This document shows, one piece after another, positions 30,483 through 37,379 of a stretch of DNA of 39,747 bases. How positions within the stretch are numbered: position 1 is the first letter of the stretch; every line of letters begins with the position of its first letter. The translations under genes and the position numbers were made by a program. The DNA lies in assembly GCA_964486625.1 (NCBI GenBank), contig CAZANW010000009.1:1-39747 (forward strand). The letters run 5' to 3'. The notes under the pieces are model-generated. The model did not search any database and was not told where the DNA came from. It saw nothing but the letters and a program-made list of their open reading frames with translations. Source of the DNA: JAWCQZ01 sp964486625. GTDB lineage: Archaea; Halobacteriota; Syntropharchaeia; JACQPP01.

Positions 30483-31112
30483 ATGTATGTGAAGGCGCGG
30501 CTGGTGGACACCGTCCGGGTTCCGCCCGAGAAGCTCGGGGACCCCCTCGAAAAGGTCCTCGACTCCCTTCTCCGGGAGAAGCTGGAGGGCAAGATTGACC
30601 GCCGGGTCGGGATGGTCGTGGCGGTGATTGGAATCGCCTCGGTCGGCGAGGGGCGCATCCTCACCGGCGACGGCGGCGTCTACTACGACGTGACCTTCGA
30701 CGCGGTGGCCTTCCGGCCCCTCCTCCAGGAGATTGTGGAGGGGCGGGTCGTCGAGATTGTGGAGTTCGGCGCCTTCGTCTCCATCGGCCCCATGGACGCC
30801 CTCCTCCACGTCTCCCAGATTTCGGACGACTTCATGACCTACGACGAGAAGAACGCCCGGCTCGTCGGGCGCAACGAGGCGAAGGTCATCGCGGAGGGGG
30901 ACTTGGTCCGGGCCCGCATCGTCGCCGTGAGTTTGAACGAGGTGGACCCGCGGGCGAGCAAGATTGGACTCACCATGCGCCAGCCCACCCTCGGGAAACT
31001 CGACTGGGTCGGGGGCAAGCGGCCCGCGCCGCGGGCGAAGGCCGATTCCCGCGAACCCCCCGCGCCCAAGGCCGCCCCGGCCGAGCCGAGCCCCTCCCCG
31101 GGCGGGGCGTGA
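30483..31112 (+). CDS. rpoE1: DNA-directed RNA polymerase subunit E' (Rpo7)
   Basis: A 209-residue stalk subunit of archaeal RNA polymerase. The N-terminal tip domain starts MYVKARLVDTVRVPPEKLGD and has GRILTGDGGVYYDVTFDAVAF, quoted here as GDGGVYYDVTFDAVAF. An S1 RNA-binding domain follows (EGRVVEIVEFGAFVSIGPMD, LLHVSQISDDFM). The last 35 residues are a Pro/Ala/Lys-rich tail not part of the usual fold. The ATG at 30483 gives the canonical start. Spt4 follows three bases after the stop. Rpo7 pairs with Rpo4 and contacts nascent RNA during initiation and termination. Confidence 0.95.
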   Translation: MYVKARLVDTVRVPPEKLGDPLEKVLDSLLREKLEGKIDRRVGMVVAVIGIASVGEGRILTGDGGVYYDVTFDAVAFRPLLQEIVEGRVVEIVEFGAFVSIGPMDALLHVSQISDDFMTYDEKNARLVGRNEAKVIAEGDLVRARIVAVSLNEVDPRASKIGLTMRQPTLGKLDWVGGKRPAPRAKADSREPPAPKAAPAEPSPSPGGA

Positions 31113-31115
31113 GCC

Positions 31116-31301
31116 GTGGCCGAACTCGTGTGCAGAATGTGCCACCGGGTCCTCGTCGGGAAGTCGTGCCCCCACTGCGGCTCCGAGGACGTCTCCCCGG
31201 ACTGGAAGGGGTTCGTGGTGGTCCTCGACCCGGAGAGGAGCGAGATTGCGAAGCGGTTGAACATCAAGGAGAAGGGGAAGTTTGCGCTGAAAGTGCGGTA
31301 G
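31116..31301 (+). CDS. spt4: Transcription elongation factor Spt4 (RpoE'')
   Basis: A 61-residue zinc-binding protein. Four Cys form the zinc site: CRMC at residues 6-9 and CPHC at 18-21. The ending DWKGFVVVLDPERSEIAKRL matches archaeal Spt4. It binds Spt5 to clamp RNA polymerase during elongation. Translation starts at GTG 31116, three bases after the RpoE' stop. Immediate linkage to rpoE1 is the conserved archaeal arrangement. Confidence 0.95.
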   Translation: MAELVCRMCHRVLVGKSCPHCGSEDVSPDWKGFVVVLDPERSEIAKRLNIKEKGKFALKVR

Positions 31302-31310
31302 GGACCGCTC

Positions 31311-31817
31311 ATGGCCGATTTGATTCTGCCCGGAGCCATGCGCGAGGAACTCAAGCGCCCCCTCGGCCCCCTCTTCAAGGAGATGGACGCGGCCCTCGCC
31401 GAGGTCCGCAAACTGCGCCCCCCGAAGGTCGCGGCGGTCGGCGACGTGGTGACCTACGAACTGCTGAAGCGGAACTCCCCGCCCGACCTGAGCGTGATTG
31501 ACGGCAAGGCGCAGCGGGAACTCTTCGCCCCCGACAGGAAATACAAGGTCGCCCAGAGGGAGGTCCGGCTGGAGAACCCCGCGGGGCGGCTCACCCAGGG
31601 GCTCCGGGAGGCGGTGCGCGGCGCTCTCTACGGCGCCCGGACCCGCATCTTCGTCTACGGGGAGGAGGACCTGGCGGTCCTGGCGGTCGGCGAGTCGGCC
31701 CCGACCGGGACTGTGATTCTCTACGGCCAGCCCAACGAGGGGGTGGTGCTGGTGCGGGTGGACGAACCGTTCCGGAAGAGGGTCGCGGACATCCTGGGGC
31801 GGATGGAGAGGGGCTGA
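31311..31817 (+). CDS. GTP-dependent dephospho-CoA kinase (DUF359)
   Basis: A 168-residue enzyme that phosphorylates dephospho-CoA, the last step of archaeal CoA synthesis, using GTP. Conserved blocks are AVGDVVTYELLKR, PDLSVIDGKAQRE, RLENPAGRLTQGLREAV, RIFVYGEEDLAVL and ILYGQPNEGVVLV. Length and start match the family. It follows Spt4 by 9 bp. In many euryarchaea this gene sits between spt4 and rps24e; here rps24e is instead upstream of the DUF58 and hppA genes. Confidence 0.9.
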   Translation: MADLILPGAMREELKRPLGPLFKEMDAALAEVRKLRPPKVAAVGDVVTYELLKRNSPPDLSVIDGKAQRELFAPDRKYKVAQREVRLENPAGRLTQGLREAVRGALYGARTRIFVYGEEDLAVLAVGESAPTGTVILYGQPNEGVVLVRVDEPFRKRVADILGRMERG

Positions 31818-31854
31818 GCCCGCTCTTCCCCGCCCGCGCCATCCGGGGAGAAGG

Positions 31855-31863
31855 TAGAAATAG
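31855..31863 (+). promoter_or_regulatory. TATA-like box of the archaeosortase gene
   Basis: TAGAAATAG centred about 25 bp upstream of the ATG at 31885. Confidence 0.45.
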
Positions 31864-31884
31864 GCCCCCCCGAATCCCCGCCCG

Positions 31885-32721
31885 ATGGCCCTGCCCGTCC
31901 TCTGGCTCGCCCTCGGGCTGCTGCTGGCCGCGGCCCTGGTCCGGAAGGAGGACGCCCGGCGCACCCTGGCCGCCGCGGGCTGGGGGGTCTTCTCGCTCTT
32001 CTGGGTCTCCATGGCCCTCTTCTTCCTCGGCTACCTCCCCGGCCCCGAGGCGCGGTTCGACCGCGTGAACGCGGTCCTGTCGTCCCTCATGGTCCTCTTC
32101 TCCCTCTTCGTGTCGTGGAAGACCGCCCGGCGCGGTTCCGTGGCCCTCTGGAAGCTGACCCGGGCCGCCGCCTTCGTGGGCATCGTCTATTTCCCCTTCA
32201 CCGAACTCGCTCCCCTGCGGGAGGCGCTCATCGGCTTCACCGGCCACCTGACGACCGAAACCCTGAAACTCCTCGGGGTCCCCGCCGTCCACTCCGCCCC
32301 CTACGTCTGGGTCCGGACCACCAACCCGACCATCCTCCCCGACGGGGTCCCGGTGGTGGAGATCATCCTCGCCTGCACCGCCATCGAGTCCATCGCCCTC
32401 TTCGGCGGCGTGATTCTCGCGGTCGGGGAGGACAAGCGGCGGATGGCCCTGGCGGCCCTCGCCACCCTGCCCTCCATCTACCTGCTCAACCTCGTCCGCC
32501 TCCTCTTCGTCACTTCGGCCTACTCCTACAACTGGTTTGGCTCGGCCGAGCAGTCCTTCGAGACCGCCGAACTGGGCATGGCGAAAATCGGCTCGACGCT
32601 GGCCCTGATCGCCCTGGCCTACATCACCTTCCGGCTTCTGCCCGAAGTGGCCCGGTTCGTCCAGGAGGTAATCCAAGAGCTCCTCCCCCGCTGGCGGCGG
32701 GCGGGACCGGGCAGCGACTGA
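31885..32721 (+). CDS. Archaeosortase-like transmembrane transpeptidase, variant active site
   Basis: A 278-residue membrane protein with about eight hydrophobic segments. It carries the exosortase/archaeosortase Cys motif ILACTAIESIALFGG (C164) and the Arg motif YLLNLVRLLFV (R205). The third catalytic position, normally His about 24 residues later, falls in SFETAELGMAKIG, with E229 at the expected place and no His. Archaeosortases cleave C-terminal sorting signals such as PGF-CTERM and attach surface proteins to membrane lipids. No PGF-CTERM protein is found in this window. The gene is convergent with L30, two bases between stops. The family call is firm; activity is uncertain. Confidence 0.82.
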   Translation: MALPVLWLALGLLLAAALVRKEDARRTLAAAGWGVFSLFWVSMALFFLGYLPGPEARFDRVNAVLSSLMVLFSLFVSWKTARRGSVALWKLTRAAAFVGIVYFPFTELAPLREALIGFTGHLTTETLKLLGVPAVHSAPYVWVRTTNPTILPDGVPVVEIILACTAIESIALFGGVILAVGEDKRRMALAALATLPSIYLLNLVRLLFVTSAYSYNWFGSAEQSFETAELGMAKIGSTLALIALAYITFRLLPEVARFVQEVIQELLPRWRRAGPGSD

Positions 32722-32723
32722 CC

Positions 32724-33272
32724 CTACCTCATCCTTTCCAGCAGTTCCCCAATCCTCTCCCCCCAGTTCCCCACCGCTCCCCCCGCCTGCACCTGCCCCT
32801 TGGTTCCGCGGCGGGGCAGCCCCTTCCGCGCCGGGTGGAGCCGGAAGAGGGGCTGGAGCCCCCTGATTTTGTTCAGCGCGATTTCACCGGAAGCGAGCGC
32901 CTTCGCGAGGGCCGCGATGTCGGCGAACCCGGCGTATTTCTTCACCCACTCGTCGGTCAGCCTCCGCTGCCCCGCGACCCGCCCCCGCTCCCGCAGGAGC
33001 GTTTCGACCGCCGCGGCGTCCACAGGTCCGTAGGCGACGTGGTCCTTCGCCTTGTGGACCATGCCGAGCATCCGCCCGGGGACCAGCGCGCAGTGGTTCA
33101 CCTTCTGGAGCCGGAGCATCCGAAGGGTGTCCTGGATGTCGCCCCGGACCCGGGGCTCCCCCCGGAGGCGGACGACCGCATACAATTTGCCCGCGGCGGC
33201 CGGAGAAGTTGAAGGGTCGCTCGGGCCCTGCGGGCCCTCGCGACGGACGACTCCGCCGTTCCCGGGAACCAT
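32724..33272 (-). CDS. rpl30: Ribosomal protein L30 (uL30), archaeal type
   Basis: A 182-residue archaeal-type L30. The core starts LYAVVRLRGEPRVRGDIQDT, with MLRLQKVNHCALVPG and KAKDHVAYGPVDA, and ends with RLHPARKGLPRRGTKGQVQA. A 30-residue Pro/Ser/Gly-rich extension precedes the core if the ATG at 33272 is used, which overlaps the S5 stop (TGATG). A later start is possible but would break the coupling. It is the last gene of this ribosomal block. The usual downstream L15 and secY are absent. Confidence 0.93.
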   Translation of the reverse strand: MVPGNGGVVRREGPQGPSDPSTSPAAAGKLYAVVRLRGEPRVRGDIQDTLRMLRLQKVNHCALVPGRMLGMVHKAKDHVAYGPVDAAAVETLLRERGRVAGQRRLTDEWVKKYAGFADIAALAKALASGEIALNKIRGLQPLFRLHPARKGLPRRGTKGQVQAGGAVGNWGERIGELLERMR

Positions 33273-33964
33273 CACTTCTCCTCCCCGTCGCCCGCGGTCG
33301 CCCTCGAAGGGGCCTTGAGTGCGAGCCCCTCCGCCCCCTTCATCATCCGCGTCCGCTTGAGGGCGTCGTAGGTCGCCTTGGCGAAGTTCATGGCGTTCCG
33401 GCTCTCCCCGTCCACCCGGGTCCAGGCGTCCTGGATGCCGGCGAGGCGCAGGACCTTCTTCGCGGTCTCGGCGGCGGCGAGCCCGAGGCCGCGGGGGGCG
33501 GGCTTGAGGGTCACGCGGACCGAGCCCGCCTCGCCGGTGACCTCGAAGGGGACCGAGTGGGGGGTGGCGCACCCGCACTCCCAGGAGCCGCACCCCCGGT
33601 CCACCTTGACCAAGTTCAGTTTGGCGTAGCCCGAGCCCCGCTTCACCGCCCCGCCCACCTGAGCGTCCCGGGCCCCCCCGATGCCGATGAACCCCTCCGG
33701 GCTCCCGACGGCGACCGTGGCCCGGAACTTCACCCGGCGCCCCGAGTCTGTCATCCGCTGGACCATGGAGATGTCAATGACCTCCTCGGCGAGCCCGGGG
33801 ACGATGCGGTCCACCAGTTGCGCCTCGCGGATGGGCAGGCCGGTGGCGAGGGCCTCCTCCCAGGTGGTGATTTCGCCCTGGGCCACCATGCGCCCCAGGC
33901 GGGTCCGGGGGACCCACGGCGCCTCCTCCTCCTTCCGGGGCGACCTCGTCTGGCGGCGCTTCAT
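33272..33964 (-). CDS. rps5: Ribosomal protein S5 (uS5)
   Basis: A 230-residue small-subunit protein. Family blocks include ARDAQVGGAVKRGSGYAKLN, here split as GIGGARDAQVGGAVKRG, then VRVTLKPAPRGLGLAAAETAKK and SRNAMNFAKATYDAL. The N-terminal segment EVIDISMVQRMTDSGRRVKF is typical of archaeal S5. Its start overlaps the L18 stop and its stop overlaps the L30 start. It is in the conserved L18-S5-L30 order. Confidence 0.96.
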   Translation of the reverse strand: MKRRQTRSPRKEEEAPWVPRTRLGRMVAQGEITTWEEALATGLPIREAQLVDRIVPGLAEEVIDISMVQRMTDSGRRVKFRATVAVGSPEGFIGIGGARDAQVGGAVKRGSGYAKLNLVKVDRGCGSWECGCATPHSVPFEVTGEAGSVRVTLKPAPRGLGLAAAETAKKVLRLAGIQDAWTRVDGESRNAMNFAKATYDALKRTRMMKGAEGLALKAPSRATAGDGEEK

Positions 33965-34452
33965 TTCTTCTTCCCCCCGTTGACCAGACCCGCCAGTTTG
34001 GGCCGGATTGCCTTCACAGCCTCATCATCCAGCCTCTCGCCGCCGGGGAAGACCTCCTCGTCCGCCGGGATGTCGAGCCCCCCCTCCCGGGCCCCCCGCA
34101 GGGCGGCGTAGAGCCGGGAGCCGGGGGTGGAGGCGTGGCGCCCCAGGTGGAGAACCGAGCGCTCGACCCCCGCGGCCTTGGCCCGGAGGGCGAAGAGGTG
34201 GCCCGCCAGGTAGGCGGCGGTGACGGACTTGGCGCTCCCCTCCAGGCCCGCCTTGCGGAGTTCCGCGGAGTGGACCGAGGCCAGAGTCCGGTCCCCCTTC
34301 GGGTCGAACTTCACCAGTTGGAGGGTGAGGGCCTTGTTGCTGCGGCGGAAGACCGCCATCGGAGTCCGCCCCCGGATGAGTTTTCGGCGCTGGCGGTAGT
34401 CGGTCCTGCCGCTCCTCTCGCGGCGGTAGGGAAGCCTGCGCGGACCGGCCAT
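33961..34452 (-). CDS. rpl18: Ribosomal protein L18 (uL18)
   Basis: A 163-residue 5S-rRNA-binding protein. It begins GPRRLPYRRERSGRTDYRQR, a basic N-terminal arm. MAVFRRSNKALTLQLVKF and DRTLASVHSAELRKAG are the first conserved strands, and SVTAAYLAGHLFALRAKAAG the central helix. LDIPADEEVFPGGERL is the archaeal C-terminal signature. It lies directly after L19e (no gap) and overlaps S5. Confidence 0.95.
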   Translation of the reverse strand: MAGPRRLPYRRERSGRTDYRQRRKLIRGRTPMAVFRRSNKALTLQLVKFDPKGDRTLASVHSAELRKAGLEGSAKSVTAAYLAGHLFALRAKAAGVERSVLHLGRHASTPGSRLYAALRGAREGGLDIPADEEVFPGGERLDDEAVKAIRPKLAGLVNGGKKK

Positions 34453-34995
34453 CTACTTCTTCCCCCCCTTCCCGGAGGTCTTTTTCTCCGCGCCCCTGGC
34501 CTTCCTCTTCGGCTCCTTCTTCTTCCGGGCCCCTTTCTTCGCCGCGGCCCCCCGGACGCCCATCGCCTCGAGGGTCTGGCTCAGGTGGGCGAGATTGCGG
34601 AACTGCCCCCCTCCGGCCCGCCGGTAGAGGTCGCGGTAGGCGCGCCGCTTCAGGCCCCCCGCGTCCCGGAGTTCCTGGAGGCGGGCCCGCTGGAGGCGGA
34701 TGCGCTTCATCCACGGCGCCTTGTGGCCCGTCCGGACCCCCCGTGCCCCCTTCCGGGAGCCGGGACCCTTCCGGTGGCCGTAGTCCCGGAGGGCCTTCGT
34801 GGCGCGCCAGCGTCCCCGCGAGGGCCCCACTTCGAAAATGCGGCGGATTGCGCCGTCGGCGATGAGGCCCCGGACGTCCTCCCGGGTGATGGCCTCGGCA
34901 ATGTCCTCGCCTTTCTCGGGGTCCATCCAGACCTTGTTCCGGCCCACCCCGAGGAGGGAGGCCGCCATGCGCCGCTGGGTCGAGAGCCCGCCCAT
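34453..34995 (-). CDS. rpl19e: Ribosomal protein L19e
   Basis: A 180-residue archaeal/eukaryotic-specific large-subunit protein. It starts MGGLSTQRRMAASLLGVGRN and has ITREDVRGLIADGAIRRI, RGRWRATKALRDYGHRKGPG and RDLYRRAGGGQFRNLAHL. The C-terminal 35 residues are a Lys-rich tail. The start ATG at 34995 overlaps the L32e stop; longer upstream frames lie within L32e. Confidence 0.95.
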   Translation of the reverse strand: MGGLSTQRRMAASLLGVGRNKVWMDPEKGEDIAEAITREDVRGLIADGAIRRIFEVGPSRGRWRATKALRDYGHRKGPGSRKGARGVRTGHKAPWMKRIRLQRARLQELRDAGGLKRRAYRDLYRRAGGGQFRNLAHLSQTLEAMGVRGAAAKKGARKKKEPKRKARGAEKKTSGKGGKK

Positions 34996-35528
34996 CACTC
35001 CTCCCGGACCGGGTTCAGGACGCGGAGTCCCATCTCCCGGGCCTTGGACTGGATTTCGAGCCGCTTCTTCCGCCCCACCCGCCCCCCGACGCGGACCGCC
35101 CGGCCGGGGCCGAGGCCCGCCAGCTCCTCGGGCCGGTGGACCACCGCCTCGAGGAGGCCCGAGGGGTGGACGTGGCGGAGGTCGCGGCGGAACCCGTAGC
35201 CGCTCCGCACCTTGGGGGGCTTCCCCTTCCGGCTCTGCCGGACCTTGTTGTGCATCCCCCGGGGCTTCCGCCAGGCGGGGCCGAGTTTGGGGTGCTTGTA
35301 GTAGGGGTAGCGGAGGAACTTGCGCTTCGCCCGGGAGCGGACCGCCCGCTGGCGCCACCACCGGTCGCGGAGGGCCCGGAGGGCGTCGGTCGAGGGACCC
35401 GCCAGTTCCTGGAGCCGCTCCTCGGGGAGGACCCGGAGGGCGGAGAGGGTGGCCACCCCGGCCGAGCGGAGGGCCTGAAGGCGGTCCTCCGGGATGCCGG
35501 CCTTGGCCAGTTTCTGGAGCAGTGGCAT
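34995..35528 (-). CDS. rpl32e: Ribosomal protein L32e with N-terminal helix-hairpin-helix region
   Basis: A 177-residue protein. Residues 1-50 look like a helix-hairpin-helix module (AGIPEDRLQALRSAGVATLS and ALRVLPEERLQELAG), seen in some archaeal L32e. The L32e core follows with RKFLRYPYYKHPKLGPAWRK, KGKPPKVRSGYGFRRDLRHV and VHPSGLLEAVVHRPEELAGL. The ATG at 35528 is chosen because it starts the conserved region about 28 bp after a TATA box; a longer frame to 35690 would cross the promoter. It is the first gene of the L32e-L19e-L18-S5-L30 operon. L6 is not upstream. Confidence 0.94.
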   Translation of the reverse strand: MPLLQKLAKAGIPEDRLQALRSAGVATLSALRVLPEERLQELAGPSTDALRALRDRWWRQRAVRSRAKRKFLRYPYYKHPKLGPAWRKPRGMHNKVRQSRKGKPPKVRSGYGFRRDLRHVHPSGLLEAVVHRPEELAGLGPGRAVRVGGRVGRKKRLEIQSKAREMGLRVLNPVREE

Positions 35529-35552
35529 GTCCCCTCCCTGCGCAGCGGAGGA

Positions 35553-35560
35553 GATATATC
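35553..35560. promoter_or_regulatory. Palindromic TATA box shared by rpl32e and the DUF2085 gene
   Basis: GATATATC reads the same on both strands. Its centre is about 28 bp from the L32e ATG (minus) and about 28 bp from the DUF2085 ATG (plus). A single TATA element may therefore serve two divergent leaderless transcripts. Confidence 0.6.
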
Positions 35561-35583
35561 CCTTACCGGGGCGACCGCCTCCG

Positions 35584-35922
35584 ATGGAGGGCCGCTGGAC
35601 CCCCCCGAAGTGGTTCTGCCACGCCCGGCCGGACCGCTGCTTCCGGTGGCGGGGACGCCCCCTCCCCCTCTGCGCGCGCTGCACCGCCATCTACCCCGCC
35701 CTCGCGGCGGGTGTCGTCGCCGGCTTCCTCCTGAACCCCCCACCCCTCGCGGCCCTCGCGGTGGCCCTCCCCCTGGCAGCCCCCCTCATCGCGGACGGCG
35801 TGACCCAGTCCCTCGGGTGGCGGGAGTCCCGGAACTCCGTCCGGTTCGCCACCGGCCTCCTCTACGGGTTCGGCTGCGGCCTCGCCGCGGGGCCCCTGTG
35901 GGCCATTTTGCGGGGCCCGTAA
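35584..35922 (+). CDS. DUF2085 small membrane protein
   Basis: A 112-residue protein with the DUF2085 pattern. An N-terminal Cys/His-rich segment contains CHARPDRC and LPLCARCTAIY, with conserved Cys and Arg. Two or three hydrophobic segments follow (ALAAGVVAGFLL, PLAALAVALPLAAPLIADG and LLYGFGCGLAAG), separated by TQSLGWRESRN. Function is unknown; metal binding by the Cys/His region is plausible. The ATG at 35584 fits the shared TATA box. A longer frame from 35494 would start within the L32e gene. Confidence 0.8.
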   Translation: MEGRWTPPKWFCHARPDRCFRWRGRPLPLCARCTAIYPALAAGVVAGFLLNPPPLAALAVALPLAAPLIADGVTQSLGWRESRNSVRFATGLLYGFGCGLAAGPLWAILRGP

Positions 35923-35924
35923 CC

Positions 35925-35929
35925 TATTT
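35925..35929 (+). promoter_or_regulatory. Weak TATA-like box upstream of the 132-residue unknown gene
   Basis: CCTATTTG, core TATTT, about 28 bp before the ATG at 35955. It lies just after the DUF2085 stop. Confidence 0.35.
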
Positions 35930-35954
35930 GACCCCTCCCAGGGCTCCCCCCTCC

Positions 35955-36353
35955 ATGCCGAGCAAGAAACCGAAGGCGAAGAAAGAACTGGCGCGGCCCA
36001 AGACGAAGGGGAAGAAGCTGCCTCCCTGGTTCGACGTCGAGGAGTTGCGGAAAAAGGGGGTCGAGGCGGTGGCCCGGCAGCACGGCCTCAAGGTGGAGAC
36101 CATCTACCGGACCCTGAACAAGGCGGGCTTCAGCGCCAAGGAACTGGCCGGCCCCAAGACGGAGGAGGCGGGAGCCGCTCCCGAGCCGGTCCCCGCGGGC
36201 GGAGTCCTCCACACCATCGGCCTCGAAGAGGAGACCTACAAGGAGTTCCAGGCCGCCAAGGAGAACTTCGAGGAGCGGGCGGCCCGGAGCCTCGACGACG
36301 CCACCTTCGCCAAGGTCCTCCTCTCCCTCTACCGGCTCGTCGGCCAAAGATAG
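35955..36353 (+). CDS. Unrecognised basic protein with possible helix-turn-helix
   Basis: A 132-residue protein I do not recognise. The first 25 residues are Lys-rich (KKPKAKKELARPKTKGKK), followed by PPWFDVEELRKKG. The stretch VEAVARQHGLKVETIYRTLN resembles a helix-turn-helix, with VETIYRTLNKAGFS as candidate recognition helix. A Pro/Gly-rich linker leads to a helical C-terminal half (EEETYKEFQAAKENFEER, DDATFAKVLLSLYRLVGQ) that could oligomerise. A nucleic-acid-binding role is inferred only from composition. The coding style matches its neighbours. It ends two bases before the thioesterase start. Confidence 0.6.
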   Translation: MPSKKPKAKKELARPKTKGKKLPPWFDVEELRKKGVEAVARQHGLKVETIYRTLNKAGFSAKELAGPKTEEAGAAPEPVPAGGVLHTIGLEEETYKEFQAAKENFEERAARSLDDATFAKVLLSLYRLVGQR

Positions 36354-36355
36354 CC

Positions 36356-36787
36356 TTGCCCGTGGCGAGAAGGGAGACTCCTCTCACCCTCCGGAGGCGG
36401 ATCTCCTTCGGCAAGCCCGGGCAATTCGCCCTCGCCCCCTTCAGCCGCTTCATCGGCATCCGGGTCGTCGCCCTCCGGCCCGGGAGGTGCGTCCTGGAGA
36501 TGGAGATGCATCCCCACCACCACAACCCGGTCGGGCTCGTCCACGGGGGGGCCCTCTTCACCCTCTTGGACACCTCCATGGGGGGCGCCCTGCGGGCCGC
36601 CCGGAGGGGCCGCTCCAGCGTCGCCATCGAGATTCATGTCCGCTACCTCCAGCCGGTGATTTCGGGAAAGGTCCGGGCCGAGGGCCGGGTGGTGAAGCGC
36701 GGGAAGAGCATCGCGGTCATGGAGTCGGTGGCGCGGCATGGAAAACGCGAAGTCGCGCGCGCGTCGGGGTCGTTCTATCTGCTGTAA
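36356..36787 (+). CDS. PaaI-like hotdog-fold thioesterase
   Basis: A 143-residue hotdog-fold protein. The active-site loop is NPVGLVHGGALFTLLDTSMG, with the HGG motif of PaaI thioesterases. Following strands VAIEIHVRYLQPVISGKVRA and VVKRGKSIAVMES are typical. It would hydrolyse acyl-CoA or phenylacetyl-CoA-type thioesters; substrate is unknown. The start is uncertain: TTG at 36356 or GTG at 36362; no ATG is available before the fold. It is probably co-transcribed with the preceding unknown gene. Confidence 0.85.
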   Translation: MPVARRETPLTLRRRISFGKPGQFALAPFSRFIGIRVVALRPGRCVLEMEMHPHHHNPVGLVHGGALFTLLDTSMGGALRAARRGRSSVAIEIHVRYLQPVISGKVRAEGRVVKRGKSIAVMESVARHGKREVARASGSFYLL

Positions 36788-36823
36788 TCGAAACGTTTTT
36801 CTCGCTCCCGGCGTCGGGGGCGT

Positions 36824-37375
36824 ATGGCGAGCCGCGGCGCCGTCCAGGTCCTCGACATCGAGACCACGGGGACCGCCGCCGACACCGGCTTGGTCACCAC
36901 CTACGTTCTCCTGAAGGGGGGCACGCCCCCCGAGGTCTACTCCCGGTTCGTGACCGGCGTCGGAGATGAGAAGAAGGCACTCCAGGAGCTCTTCGCCCGC
37001 CTGCGCCCCGACGACACCCTCGTGGTGTGGCGGGGCCGGGCCTACGACGTCCCCTTCCTGGTCACCCGGGCCCTCCGCCACGGCCTCGACGCCTCGACCC
37101 TGCTCCGGGCGAAGGTGGTGGACCTGGCCGAGTTCGCCGAGAAGCACATGCGGCTCGACCGGCCCTCCCAGAGCAACCTCTGCCGCTTCCTGGGCATTCA
37201 GAAGAACACCGACCTCACCGGGGACCAGATGCCCATGAAGTTCCTCGAGTTCCTCTCGATGGGCGACCGGAAGCGGGCGCGCGAGATTCTCGTCCACTGC
37301 GAGGACGACGTCCGGAGCCTCTACGAGATTTTCCAGAGGCTGGAGCCCCTCCTGCGGGCCGCGGGCGACCTCTGA
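36824..37375 (+). CDS. RNase H-like DEDD 3'-5' exonuclease family protein
   Basis: A 183-residue protein with exonuclease motifs: VLDIETTGT (Exo I, D and E), RGRAYDVPFLVTRAL (Exo II, D), and HCEDDVRSLYEIF (Exo III, D). It matches the YprB-like RNase H family. The Leu-rich central part includes DLAEFAEKHMRL. DEDD enzymes use two metal ions to degrade DNA or RNA from the 3' end; substrate is unknown. ATG at 36824 directly precedes the first motif. It is followed 4 bp later by an aldo/keto reductase gene. Confidence 0.82.
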   Translation: MASRGAVQVLDIETTGTAADTGLVTTYVLLKGGTPPEVYSRFVTGVGDEKKALQELFARLRPDDTLVVWRGRAYDVPFLVTRALRHGLDASTLLRAKVVDLAEFAEKHMRLDRPSQSNLCRFLGIQKNTDLTGDQMPMKFLEFLSMGDRKRAREILVHCEDDVRSLYEIFQRLEPLLRAAGDL

Positions 37376-37379
37376 ACGG

